Source: Sinosporangium album (lineage in GTDB: Bacteria; Actinomycetota; Actinomycetes; Streptosporangiales; Streptosporangiaceae). From it: a stretch of 64,000 nt of DNA. The translations under genes and the position numbers were made by a program. The stretch lies in NCBI RefSeq assembly GCF_900100605.1, contig NZ_FNCN01000002.1, positions 322,091 to 386,090 on the forward strand, read 5' to 3'. The notes under the pieces are model-generated. The model made no database searches, was not told the DNA's origin, and saw nothing but the letters and a program-made list of their open reading frames with translations. Shown piece by piece: positions 31,790-40,582 of this stretch. The first letter of the stretch is position 1. Each line of letters starts with the position of its first letter.

Positions 31790-33040
31790 GTGGCAATCGG
31801 TACGCCCGGCCTTACACGCCGTCGACTGCTCCAAGTAGGAGTGGGAGCCATTCCCGCTCTGGCCCTCGGGGTGCGTCCCGCGCAGGCGCAGTCAACCCCA
31901 CCCGTCACCGGAACCGTGCCACCCGAACTCCAGGCATTCGACGACGCGATGAAAAACTACATCGCCCCACGCAACATCGGATGCGCACAGCTCGCCGTCG
32001 CGCGCCACGGCACAATCCTCCTCGCACGCGGATACGGCTCCTATGCCGTTTCCACCCTCGTCCAGCCGACCTCGCTGTTCCGCATCGCGAGCGCGGGAAA
32101 GCACATCACCGCCGCAGCCGTCATGCGCCTGGTCCAAGACGGCCACCTCGACCTTCATACCCCCGTCACCACCGCACTCGGCCTCTCCACCCCCGCAGAC
32201 CCCAGGCTCGCGCAGGTCACCGTAATGCGCCTCATGCATCACCTCGGCGGCTGGGACAGAGACCTCACCTACGACCCCCTGTGGTACGACCACACCATCG
32301 CCGCGAACCTTGGAGTGCCCCTGCCCATCGACCACGCCGACATCATCAGCTACACGACCGACCGTCCCCTCGACTTCACCCCCGGGTCGAAAATGGTCTA
32401 CAGCAACTACGGCTACATGCTGCTGGGGCGCATCATCGAGCAGGTCTCCGGCCTCAGCTACGAGGCTTACGTCCAGCAGAACCTCCTGACCCCCGTCAGC
32501 GTCTCCCGCATGCGGCTCGGTCGCAGCCTCAAAACCGAGGCCGCCGCCACCGAAGTCGAATACGACTCGACCTACACCAACACCAGCGTCGCCAACGCCT
32601 CCGGCGCGGTCGTGCCGTACCCCTACGGCGGCTTCAACATGCCCAACCAGGACGCCAACGGCGGCTGGCTCGGCTCAGCCGTCGACCTCATCAAATTCGC
32701 CACCGTCTTCGACGCTCCCGGCCCCGTCCTCGACCAGACCTCCCTCAACCGCATCTTCGCCGTCCCCGAAACCGGCGTCACCAGCGGCGGCTGGTGGTAT
32801 GGCGGAGGCTGGTTCATCCGCCCCCAAGGCTCCGGCCGCAACACGTGGCACGACGGCTCGATGCCCGGCACCTACAGCTTCATCGCCCGCCTCCACAACG
32901 GCATCAGCTACTGCGCCATCTTCAACCGCCGCCAGGAAGGCGCAGCCCCCGATTTCGGCGCGATCGACGCCGCACTCGGCCAGGCCGCGAGCTCGATAAC
33001 CACCTGGCCCACCACCGACCTCACCCCGCAATACTTCTGA
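31790..33040 (+). CDS. Secreted serine beta-lactamase-related hydrolase A
   Basis: A 416-residue penicillin-binding-protein/class C beta-lactamase fold hydrolase. A twin-arginine signal (TRRRLLQVGVGAIPALAL... AQA, cut near residue 33) points to Tat export. Catalytic Ser101 and Lys104 are in the SxxK motif (ASAGKHI), and Tyr204-Ser-Asn206 is the YxN motif (VYSNYGYM). The third motif may be the HDGSMPG region. Candidate activities are D-aminopeptidase, esterase or transpeptidase-like hydrolase. GTG start. A paralogue lies 1 kb downstream at 34035. Confidence 0.85.
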   Translation: MAIGTPGLTRRRLLQVGVGAIPALALGVRPAQAQSTPPVTGTVPPELQAFDDAMKNYIAPRNIGCAQLAVARHGTILLARGYGSYAVSTLVQPTSLFRIASAGKHITAAAVMRLVQDGHLDLHTPVTTALGLSTPADPRLAQVTVMRLMHHLGGWDRDLTYDPLWYDHTIAANLGVPLPIDHADIISYTTDRPLDFTPGSKMVYSNYGYMLLGRIIEQVSGLSYEAYVQQNLLTPVSVSRMRLGRSLKTEAAATEVEYDSTYTNTSVANASGAVVPYPYGGFNMPNQDANGGWLGSAVDLIKFATVFDAPGPVLDQTSLNRIFAVPETGVTSGGWWYGGGWFIRPQGSGRNTWHDGSMPGTYSFIARLHNGISYCAIFNRRQEGAAPDFGAIDAALGQAASSITTWPTTDLTPQYF

Positions 33041-33047
33041 CCACAAA

Positions 33048-33094
33048 GGAGCGCACGGGGCTTAGGCATCTCGGCCCCAAGCTTCGTGCGCTCC
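33048..33094. terminator. Hairpin after hydrolase A
   Basis: Perfect 10-bp arms GGAGCGCACG (33048-33057) and CGTGCGCTCC (33085-33094) with a 27-nt loop, starting 8 bp after the stop codon. Likely transcription end. Confidence 0.6.
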
Positions 33095-33149
33095 CCGCGT
33101 GACGGCAGCGAACTCAGCGGACCTGATCGACTCTCTGCTGCCACCCTGG

Positions 33150-33395
33150 TCAGACAGATCTCCTCTGAAGACACGGCCGTTGGATGGGCCCTTGCCACGC
33201 GCCGAGTTCTTCGCGAGCCTCGCGGGCCGCGCCCTCAGGGAGGGTTTCGCCGGCGTCAACGCATCCACCTGGCACCGACCAGGAACCATCGGCGAACCCG
33301 GTGTTCGCGCGCAACAGCAGCAGAACCTTGCCGTCCTGGATGAGGGTCAGGTGCACACCCACATGAGGTCGAAAGGTCTCGGCTGGTTCGACCAC
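33150..33395 (-). pseudogene. Truncated Nudix hydrolase
   Basis: The minus-strand frame encodes FRPHVGVHLTLIQDGKVLLL and then a complete Nudix box within GGCVDAGETLPEGAAREARE-ELG (Gly-x5-Glu-x7-Arg-Glu-x2-Glu-Glu). After Leu-Gly-Ala the sequence loses similarity and stops within 18 residues, whereas Nudix proteins need another 60-80 residues. A 3'-truncated gene; GTG 33395 is a possible original start. Confidence 0.6.
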
Positions 33396-33688
33396 ACCCG
33401 TGCTCCCCGCTGCGGCGATATGTTGCGAGCAGCCACACGCTATCGCACCCGCGTGGAACGCCAAGGCCTTCGCATGACTGGCTGAAGAGGTTCGCGTGTG
33501 GAACCGCGACCATCGCGAAGGGCCGGGGCCGCGTATCACCGCCTACCCGGCCAGCACCGCCGATGAACACCTGCCGGAAGGACGCGTGGTGTCCAAACGG
33601 CATGTTCGGGTCGTCATCTCTGGTCCTCCGCACATGCGGCGGCAGGTCAGGGCGTTGTGCACTACCTCATCGAGAAGGAGTGATCCAC

Positions 33689-33864
33689 ATGGCAACGGCT
33701 CAACGCCAAGCGGGCATTGGGGCGCTCGAAGAGGAGTTCATCCTCGACGTGCGTGTGGTCGAGGCCGCGCAGCCTGTGGCCGGTCTGCTGCGCAGCACCA
33801 GCGACAACTGCGGTAGCACTTGCGAGGGCACCGCTGCACCTCGGCCTTGGGTGACCCGGTCTGA
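33689..33864 (+). pseudogene. FxLD-type lanthipeptide precursor with one-base deletion
   Basis: ATG 33689 follows an AAGGAG site and encodes MATAQRQAGIGALEEEFILD, then VRVVEAAQPVAGLLRSTSDN and CGSTCEGTA. This matches the FxLD lanthipeptide leader (FILD motif) and Ser/Thr/Cys core. In frame the sequence then becomes unrelated Arg/Pro-rich residues. Shifting by one base at about 33834 restores CTSALGDPV followed by TGA 33862-33864, an ordinary FxLD ending. So a single deletion has damaged the core. No LanB-type dehydratase or FxLD methyltransferase gene is present nearby, so it is an orphan relic. Confidence 0.7.
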
Positions 33865-34034
33865 GACCTCCACACCGCCGGTGCGCCGCCTGCCACGCGG
33901 ACCACAGCCGGGGGCCTCATGGCGAGGGGGTTCGGGGCTCCGGCGAAGTTGGTGAAGTCAGGAAATACCCACAGAAGCGCGGCGATCCCTAAGATACGTA
34001 ACTCCATGTGTCGTTTGAGGCAACGGGGGTTGCT

Positions 34035-35309
34035 GTGGTGTTCGGTCAGACGGGGATTACACGTCGGCGTGTTCTGCAGGTGGGGGCCGGGGTCGTTCCG
34101 GCGTTAGCGTTAGCGGATCGCCCGGCACCCGCGGGCACGAGGGCGATGCCGGTGTCGAGAGGGACCGTGCCGGCCGGTCTCAAGGGTTTCGACACCATGA
34201 TGCGGACGTTCATGAGGGAACGCTCGATCGGCGGTGCGCAGCTCGCGGTGGCGCGTAAGGGCAAGATCCTCATGGTGAGGAGCTACGGCACCTACACCAC
34301 GGGGGCGGACGGGAAACAGCAGGCGGTGGTGGAGCCGACGTCGCTGTTCCGGATCGCGAGTCTGAGCAAGCATGTGACGGCGGCGGCGATCATGCGGTTG
34401 GTGCAGGAGGGCAGGCTTTCGCTGTCGGCTCCGGTGACGACGCTGCTGGGGCTGTCGGCTTCGGCGGATGCGCGGTTGAAGCAGGTGACGGTGCTGCGGT
34501 TGATGCAGCACCTGGGCGGTTGGGACTTGGGGGTGTCGAAGGACCCCCTCTGGATCGACCACGCGATCGCGTCGTCGCTGGGGGTGGCGCTGCCCATCGG
34601 CCATGCGCAGATCATGCGTTATATGACGGCTCGGCGGCTGGATTTCACGCCGGGGTCCAAGATGGTCTACAGCAACTACGGCTACCTGCTGCTGGGGCGC
34701 ATCATCGAGAAGGTCTCCGGCATGAGCTACGAGTCCTACGTCAAGCAGAAGCTTTTCGCCCCGGTGCGCATCACCCGCATGCGCATTGGTAAGAGCCTGA
34801 AGAGCCAGGCCGCGCCCACCGAGGTCGACTACCACTCGCGCTATACGGCCAAGAGTGTGGTCGACGCGTCAGGTGCGGTGGTGCCGTATCCCTACGGCGG
34901 GTTCAACCTGCCTAACTACGACTCGACCGGCGGCTGGCTGGCTTCCGCCGTCGACGTGGTGAAGTTCGATATGATCTTCGACAAGGCGGGGCCGGTGCTC
35001 AACGGTACCTCGATCAACCGGCTGCTGGCCGTGCCCGAGACCGGGACGACGAGCAGCGGATCGTGGTACGGCGGAGGCTGGTGGGTGCGTAAGAGCGGGA
35101 GCGGCTTCAACACGTGGCACAGCGGCTCGATACCCGGCACGTTCAGCTTCGCCGGGAGGACGAGCGCCGGGGTCAGCTACTGCGCGATCTTCAACCGCCG
35201 CGAGGAGGAGGGCACCCCCGACTTCGACGTGATCGACCCGCTGCTCTACGACGCCGCCGCGGCGGTCACCACCTGGCCGACGGCCGATCTCACCTCGAAG
35301 TTCTTCTGA
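34035..35309 (+). CDS. Secreted serine beta-lactamase-related hydrolase B
   Basis: A 424-residue paralogue of the gene at 31790, with near-identical layout: Tat-type signal TRRRVLQVGAGVVPALALAD, SxxK at Ser109/Lys112 (ASLSKHV), YSNYGYLLLG, and a common C-terminal CAIFNRREE...DLTSKFF. The start GTG 34035 (MVFGQTGITRRR) is chosen by alignment with MAIGTPGLTRRR of the paralogue and a GGGGG site 5 bases upstream; an upstream GTG at 34008 is possible. The codon choice differs between the two copies, so the duplication is not recent. Function as for hydrolase A, substrate unknown. Confidence 0.85.
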   Translation: MVFGQTGITRRRVLQVGAGVVPALALADRPAPAGTRAMPVSRGTVPAGLKGFDTMMRTFMRERSIGGAQLAVARKGKILMVRSYGTYTTGADGKQQAVVEPTSLFRIASLSKHVTAAAIMRLVQEGRLSLSAPVTTLLGLSASADARLKQVTVLRLMQHLGGWDLGVSKDPLWIDHAIASSLGVALPIGHAQIMRYMTARRLDFTPGSKMVYSNYGYLLLGRIIEKVSGMSYESYVKQKLFAPVRITRMRIGKSLKSQAAPTEVDYHSRYTAKSVVDASGAVVPYPYGGFNLPNYDSTGGWLASAVDVVKFDMIFDKAGPVLNGTSINRLLAVPETGTTSSGSWYGGGWWVRKSGSGFNTWHSGSIPGTFSFAGRTSAGVSYCAIFNRREEEGTPDFDVIDPLLYDAAAAVTTWPTADLTSKFF

Positions 35310-35388
35310 TCGGCGCAGACGGCGAGCGGTGCGCGGGTGGGCCCGCGCACCGCTCGCGTAAGGCGTGGCCGGGGTTGCTGGGCCGGGG

Positions 35389-36246
35389 TTACTGGTAGGT
35401 GTGTTCCGGTGCCGGGAAGGCGCCGTTGGCGACTTCGGCGGCGAAGCTCTGGACGGCGTGGGTCATCTCGCCGGCCAGGTCGGAGTATCGCTTGACGAAC
35501 TTGGCGGGCCTGGGATTGAGCCCCATGAGGTCCTGCCAGACGAGCACTTGGGCGTCGCAGGAGGGGCCGGCGCCGATGCCGACGGTGGGGATGGACAGGG
35601 ACGCGGTGATGCGTTCGGCGAGGTCGGCGGGGACGCATTCGAGGACGACGGCGAAGGCGCCGGCGTGTTCGAGGGCTTTGGCGTCGGCCATGAGCTCGTC
35701 GCCCGACTGGCCGCGGCCCTGCACGCGGTAGCCGCCGAAGACGTTGACGGACTGCGGGGTGAGCCCGAGGTGGGCCATGACGGGGACGCCTGCTGAGACG
35801 AGGGTCTCGACCTGCGGGAGGATGCGCCTGCCGCCTTCCAGTTTGACGGCGTGCGCCCCGGCCTCCTTCATGAAGCGGGCCGCGGAGGCGAGGGCCTGCT
35901 CGGGGGACGCCTGGTAGGAGGCGAACGGGAGGTCGGCGACGACCATCGCGCGGGTGGATCCGCGCACGACGGCGGCGGTGAGGGGGATGAGGTCGTCGAC
36001 GGAGACGGGCAGCGTGGAGTCGTAGCCGTACACGACCATGGCCGCGGAGTCGCCGACGAGCAGCACGGGGATGCCGGCCTCGTCGAAGACCTTGGCCGTC
36101 ATGGCGTCGTAGGCGGTGACCATGGGCCACTTCTCGCCGCGCGCCTTGGCAGCCGACACATCGCGTACGGTGACCCGCCGCCCGCCTTGTCCCCCGTACA
36201 GCGTCGACGGCGGGGTTGAGACGGCAGCGGAAAACGCAGAGGTCAT
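35389..36246 (-). CDS. panB: 3-methyl-2-oxobutanoate hydroxymethyltransferase
   Basis: A 285-residue enzyme that transfers a hydroxymethyl group from methylene-tetrahydrofolate to alpha-ketoisovalerate, the first step of pantothenate synthesis. The family blocks seen are TAYDAMTAKVFDEAGIPVLL, VGDSAAMVVYGYDSTLPVSV, VVADLPFASY, AGAHAVKLEGG, VMAHLGLTPQSVN and IPTVGIGAGPSCDAQVLVWQ. ATG 36246 is selected because GGAGGG precedes it; longer starts at 36309 and 36348 lack this. It is divergent from the MFS gene at 36457. A core metabolic gene outside the accessory region. Confidence 0.95.
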   Translation of the reverse strand: MTSAFSAAVSTPPSTLYGGQGGRRVTVRDVSAAKARGEKWPMVTAYDAMTAKVFDEAGIPVLLVGDSAAMVVYGYDSTLPVSVDDLIPLTAAVVRGSTRAMVVADLPFASYQASPEQALASAARFMKEAGAHAVKLEGGRRILPQVETLVSAGVPVMAHLGLTPQSVNVFGGYRVQGRGQSGDELMADAKALEHAGAFAVVLECVPADLAERITASLSIPTVGIGAGPSCDAQVLVWQDLMGLNPRPAKFVKRYSDLAGEMTHAVQSFAAEVANGAFPAPEHTYQ

Positions 36247-36423
36247 CGTGGATCCCTCCAAGCCTCGAGGCGCCCCTGTGGCGTCCCCGGACGTTTCCGA
36301 TGATGGCATGTTGCCGTTCAGGAGAACACCCCGCGCCCGCGCTCTCATTCCGGCCGCCTTGGCGGTGCCGTACGGCTTTCGCGCCCTGAATCGGCACCCC
36401 GGTGTACCGTTGGCGGATATCGA

Positions 36424-36435
36424 AACGGTACTGTT
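36424..36435. promoter_or_regulatory. Candidate TetR operator
   Basis: AACGGTACTGTT, a 10-of-12 palindrome (AACnGTACnGTT) 22 bp before the MFS start, with a further GTACCGTT half-site at 36404-36411. A plausible target of the TetR protein encoded after the transporter. Confidence 0.4.
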
Positions 36436-36456
36436 GCGTATCGTAATCTAGGCCCC

Positions 36457-38070
36457 ATGAGAGAGCAGGCTCCCTTGCCACCCAGTGACGCCCCGTCGTC
36501 CCCCGCCGCCGCGGCCGAGGTCGACGGTCACCCCCGCCGATGGGCCATCCTGGCCGTGCTGGTCTTCAGCCTGCTCGCCGTGGTCCTCGACAACACGATC
36601 CTCAACGTCGCGCTGAAGACGATCGCCGACCCGGTCGAGGGATTGGGCACGACGCAGAGCGAGCTCGAGTGGGCCATCAACTCCTACACACTGGTCTTCG
36701 CGGGCCTGCTGTTCACCTTCGGCCTGCTGGGCGACAGACACGGCCGCAAGCGCATGCTGCTGATCGGTCTGGTGGTGTTCGGCCTGTCCTCGCTGGCCAG
36801 CGCCTACGCCCAGGACCCGATGCAGCTCATCGTGGCTCGCGCGATCATGGGCATCGGCGGCGCGGCCATCATGCCGGCCACCCTGGCGATCATCTCCAAC
36901 GTCTTTCCGCCGCGTGAGCGCGGTAAGGCCATCGGCATCTGGGCGGGTGGCGTCGGCCTGGCCATGGCGATCGGCCCGATCACCGGCGGGGTCCTGCTTG
37001 AGTACTTCTGGTGGGGTTCGGTCTTCCTGGTCAACGTGCCGGTCGTCGTGATCGGCGTTCTTCTGATCGCTTTCCTGGTGCCGGAGTCCAAGGAGTCCGC
37101 CTCACTCAAGCTCGACCCGGTGGGCGTCCTGCTGTCGATCATCGGACTGGTGGCCCTGGTCTACGGCATTATCCGCGGCGGCGAACTGGCGAGCTTCACC
37201 CACCTGGAGGTGTGGCTGCCGACCCTGGTGGGCGTCGTGGTGCTCGTCCTGTTCGTGCTGCACGAGCGGCGCAGCGACCACCCCGCCTTCGACGTGCGCT
37301 ACTTCCGCGTCCCCGCCTTCGCCACCGCGGTCAGCACCACGGCGCTGGTCTTCTTCGCGATGATGGGCGTGATGTTCTTCCTGGCCTTCTACTGGCAGAT
37401 GGCCAGGGGCTTCAGCGCGCTGGAAGCCGGGGCGCTGGTGCTGCCGTTCGCGGTGGCGCAGGTCGTCCTGGGGCCGCTGTCGGCCCGCATGGTGGAGCGC
37501 TTCGGCGGCAAGATCGTGGCCACCGTCAGCCTGTTCGTCGTGAGCCTCACCCTGGCGGCCCACGCCCTCATCCAGCTCGACACACCGGTGTGGATGGTCC
37601 TGGTCCTGTCGTTCGTGCAGGGCGCCGCGATGGCGAACATCATGCCCCCGGCCACCACGACGATCATGCAGTCGATCCCCAGGGAGAAGGCCGGGGTGGG
37701 GTCGGCCATGAGCAACACCGTCCGGCAGATCGGCGGGGCCCTGGGCGTCGCCGTACTCGGCTCGGTGCTGTCCGCCGTCTACCGCGACCAGATCGCGCCG
37801 TCGCTGACCGCCGTCCCCGAGCACCTCCGTCACGCCGCGGGCGAGTCGATCACCGCCACGCACGGCGTGGCCGAGGGCCTCGGCGCCCAGGGCGCGGCGC
37901 TGGTGGAGGCGGCCGACGCCGCGTTCATCCAGGGCATGCACGTCGCCGCGCTCATAGCGGGCGGCGTGGCGCTGGTCGGAACCTTGGTCGTGGCGAAGTG
38001 GATGCCCGGTAAGGCCGCTGCGGCACCGCGTTCCGGAGCCGCCCTGGACAAGAAACCGGCTAAAGTGTGA
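36457..38070 (+). CDS. DHA2-family (EmrB/QacA-type) multidrug MFS exporter
   Basis: A 537-residue transporter with about 14 membrane segments. The DHA2 features are LDNTILNVALKTIAD in helix 1, GLLGDRHGRKRMLLIGL in loop 2-3 and GPITGGVLLEYFWWGSVFLV as motif C in helix 5. It likely extrudes hydrophobic drugs or an endogenous metabolite using the proton gradient. A TetR gene follows after 7 bp and probably represses this operon. Confidence 0.9.
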   Translation: MREQAPLPPSDAPSSPAAAAEVDGHPRRWAILAVLVFSLLAVVLDNTILNVALKTIADPVEGLGTTQSELEWAINSYTLVFAGLLFTFGLLGDRHGRKRMLLIGLVVFGLSSLASAYAQDPMQLIVARAIMGIGGAAIMPATLAIISNVFPPRERGKAIGIWAGGVGLAMAIGPITGGVLLEYFWWGSVFLVNVPVVVIGVLLIAFLVPESKESASLKLDPVGVLLSIIGLVALVYGIIRGGELASFTHLEVWLPTLVGVVVLVLFVLHERRSDHPAFDVRYFRVPAFATAVSTTALVFFAMMGVMFFLAFYWQMARGFSALEAGALVLPFAVAQVVLGPLSARMVERFGGKIVATVSLFVVSLTLAAHALIQLDTPVWMVLVLSFVQGAAMANIMPPATTTIMQSIPREKAGVGSAMSNTVRQIGGALGVAVLGSVLSAVYRDQIAPSLTAVPEHLRHAAGESITATHGVAEGLGAQGAALVEAADAAFIQGMHVAALIAGGVALVGTLVVAKWMPGKAAAAPRSGAALDKKPAKV

Positions 38071-38077
38071 GTCCCTC

Positions 38078-38752
38078 ATGAGAAGCACGCAGACGACGAC
38101 AGCCCAGGCGGAGCCCCCGGCCGGAGCCGCGCGCCCCGCGGGCCGCCCGCGCAGTGCGAAGGCCGAACAGGCGATCATCGAGGCCACCCTCGACCTGATC
38201 GGCGAGGGTCTCGGCGTCTCCGCCCTGTCCATGGAGGCCGTGGCCGCGCGGGCAGGCGTCGGCAAGACCACGATCTACCGCCGGTGGGCGCGCAAGGAGG
38301 ACCTCATCGTCGACGCGCTCACCACGTTGAAGGCGCCGATGCCGCCGATCGAGGGCGTCTCGGTCCGCGACGACCTGATCACCTATCTGACAGTGATCAT
38401 GGAGGAGGGCAAGCAGACGCGCGCCCGCTGCATCATGAACATCGCGCTGAGCGAGGCCGAGCGCAACCCCGAGATCGCCATGCGCTTCCAGCAGGCGGCC
38501 ATCGAGCCCAGGCGCGCGGCCATGCGGGCGGTGTTCGAGCGCGGCATCGCGACCGGGGTGATCCGCCCCGACTGCGACGTCGATCTCGCCATGGCGATGT
38601 TCAGCGGCACCATGATGTGGCAGACCCGGTGGATCCACCGGCATTACGTGGAGCGGGAGGAGCTGCCCGCCCGCATCGTCGACATGGTGCTCGACGGCAT
38701 CCGCCCCCTCGGTGCCGCCTCGACGTCCCTGAAGAGGCCCGAAGACGCCTGA
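38078..38752 (+). CDS. TetR-family repressor
   Basis: A 224-residue regulator with an N-terminal TetR HTH (AVAARAGVGKTTIYRRWARK) at residues about 50-70 and a helical C-terminal ligand domain of the TetR_C type (RFQQAAIEPRRAAMRAVFERG). It starts 7 bp after the exporter stop, so the two are one operon. Typical autoregulated drug-efflux control is expected through the palindrome upstream of the exporter. Confidence 0.9.
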   Translation: MRSTQTTTAQAEPPAGAARPAGRPRSAKAEQAIIEATLDLIGEGLGVSALSMEAVAARAGVGKTTIYRRWARKEDLIVDALTTLKAPMPPIEGVSVRDDLITYLTVIMEEGKQTRARCIMNIALSEAERNPEIAMRFQQAAIEPRRAAMRAVFERGIATGVIRPDCDVDLAMAMFSGTMMWQTRWIHRHYVEREELPARIVDMVLDGIRPLGAASTSLKRPEDA

Positions 38753-38791
38753 CGCGATGCTTGGCGATCCTTGACGACCGGGCGGGAGGGG

Positions 38792-40582
38792 TCAGCTCTC
38801 CCGCCACCGGTTGGTGATCGGCAGCCGCCGGTCCCGCCCGAAGTTCTTCGGGGTGATCTTCGGCCCCGGGGGATACTGGCGGCGCTTGTACTCGGCGCCG
38901 TCCACCAGGCGGATGACCCGCGTCACCAGCGCCGGGTCGTGGCCGGCGGCGATCAGCTCGCCCTTGCCCATGTCCTGTTCGACGTAGTCGTCGAGCAGCC
39001 GGTCCAGCACGTCGTACGGCGGCAGCGAGTCGGTGTCACGCTGGTCGGGACGCAGCTCCGCACTCGGCTCCTTGGTGATGGAATTCTCCGGCACCGGCGG
39101 CCGGTCGAAGTCGCAGAGGAACTCCGACACCGTGCCCACCTGGGCGTTGCGCCACCGGGAGAGCTCCCAGACCATCGTCTTCGGAACGTCCTTGATCGGG
39201 GCGTATCCGCCTGCCGAGTCGCCGTAGAGCGTCGAATAGCCGGTGGCCACCTCGCTCTTGTTGCCCGTGGTCAGCACCAGGTGGCCGTGCTCGTTGGACA
39301 GACTCATCAAGATCATGCCGCGCACGCGCGCCTGGAGGTTCTCCGCGGCCAGGCCCGACAGGGCGATCTCCTTCTCGAACGCCGTGACCATCCCCTCGAT
39401 CGGGACGGTCCGCGCATTGATGCCCTGCCGGTCCACCAGCTCCTTGGCGTCGTCGACCGAGTGCTCCGACGAGTGCGTCGACGGCATGAGAATCCCGTAG
39501 ACCCGCTCCGGGCCGATCGCGTCGGAGGCGATGGTGGCCGTCAGCGCCGAGTCGATTCCGCCGGACAGGCCGAGGATGACCGAGCTGAAGCCGTTCTTGC
39601 CCACGTAGTCGCGAACCCCGAGCACCAGCGCCGAGTAGACCTCCGCCGGATCGGACAGCCGCGGCGCGACCGGGCTCGGCTCGGGCGCGTAGGCGGGCAC
39701 CGGCTCCTCGGACAGCGTCAGCCTCTCCACGGTGATCGTCGTGCCGTCGCCCGCGTCGAACGACTCCTCGGCCGGCCGCGGCGCCGCGTCGGCGAGCGGC
39801 AGCTCCAGGTCGGCGACGAGCAGCTCCTCGCCGAACTGCGCGGCCCGCGCGATCAGCGCGCCGTCGGCGCCCGCCACGATCGAGTCGCCGTCGAACACCA
39901 GCTCGTCCTGGCCGCCGACCTGGTTGGCGTAGGCCAGGGCGCAGCCCGCCTCGGCGGCCCTGCGGGTCACGAGCGCCAGCCGTACGTCGTCCTTCTCCCG
40001 CTCGTACGGCGAGGCGTTCGGTACCACGAGCAGGCCGGCGCCCGCCCGCCGGGCGACCGCCACCGGGCCGCCGTCCTGCCACAGGTCTTCGCAGACCGCG
40101 ACGGCCACATCGACGCCGTGCAGGCGGAACACCGGCAGCCGGTCACCGCGCACGAAGTAGCGGTATTCATCGAACACGCCGTAGTTGGGCAGGTGGTGCT
40201 TGGCGGTGCGCATCACGACCCGGCCCCCGTGCAGCACGGCGGCTGCGTCGAGCGGGGCGCCCTTCGGCTGCCCGACGCGCGGCGCGAGGCCGGCCCGGTC
40301 GACGTATCCCACCACGACCGGCAGCTCGCCGAGCCCTTCGGCGGCGAGGCGCGCAGCGACGTCGTCGAGTGCCGCGATCGAGGCGTCCACGAACGAGGTG
40401 CGCAGCACGAGATCCTCCACCGGGTAGCCGGTGAGGAACATCTCGGTGAACACGACGAGGTGCGCGCCCCGGTCGGCGGCGCGGCGGGTCCAGTCGGCGA
40501 GCTTGGCGGCGTTGCCCGCCAGGTCGCCGACGGCCGGGTTGGTCTGGGCGAGGGCGATGCGCAGTTGAGCCACGGCATTCAC
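38792..40582 (-). CDS. nadE: Glutamine-dependent NAD+ synthetase
   Basis: A 596-residue two-domain enzyme. The N-terminal nitrilase-like glutaminase (residues 1-270) has VFTEMFLTGYP with the catalytic Glu and VAVCEDLWQDGGP with the nucleophilic Cys. The C-terminal synthetase has the P-loop GLSGGIDSALTATIASD and STLYGDSAGGYAPIKDVPKT. It amidates deamido-NAD using glutamine-derived ammonia. GTG 40582 overlaps the stop of the upstream MFS gene (GTGA). A core gene; with panB and the glutamine-metabolism genes it indicates a conserved actinomycete chromosomal segment. Confidence 0.95.
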   Translation of the reverse strand: MNAVAQLRIALAQTNPAVGDLAGNAAKLADWTRRAADRGAHLVVFTEMFLTGYPVEDLVLRTSFVDASIAALDDVAARLAAEGLGELPVVVGYVDRAGLAPRVGQPKGAPLDAAAVLHGGRVVMRTAKHHLPNYGVFDEYRYFVRGDRLPVFRLHGVDVAVAVCEDLWQDGGPVAVARRAGAGLLVVPNASPYEREKDDVRLALVTRRAAEAGCALAYANQVGGQDELVFDGDSIVAGADGALIARAAQFGEELLVADLELPLADAAPRPAEESFDAGDGTTITVERLTLSEEPVPAYAPEPSPVAPRLSDPAEVYSALVLGVRDYVGKNGFSSVILGLSGGIDSALTATIASDAIGPERVYGILMPSTHSSEHSVDDAKELVDRQGINARTVPIEGMVTAFEKEIALSGLAAENLQARVRGMILMSLSNEHGHLVLTTGNKSEVATGYSTLYGDSAGGYAPIKDVPKTMVWELSRWRNAQVGTVSEFLCDFDRPPVPENSITKEPSAELRPDQRDTDSLPPYDVLDRLLDDYVEQDMGKGELIAAGHDPALVTRVIRLVDGAEYKRRQYPPGPKITPKNFGRDRRLPITNRWRES

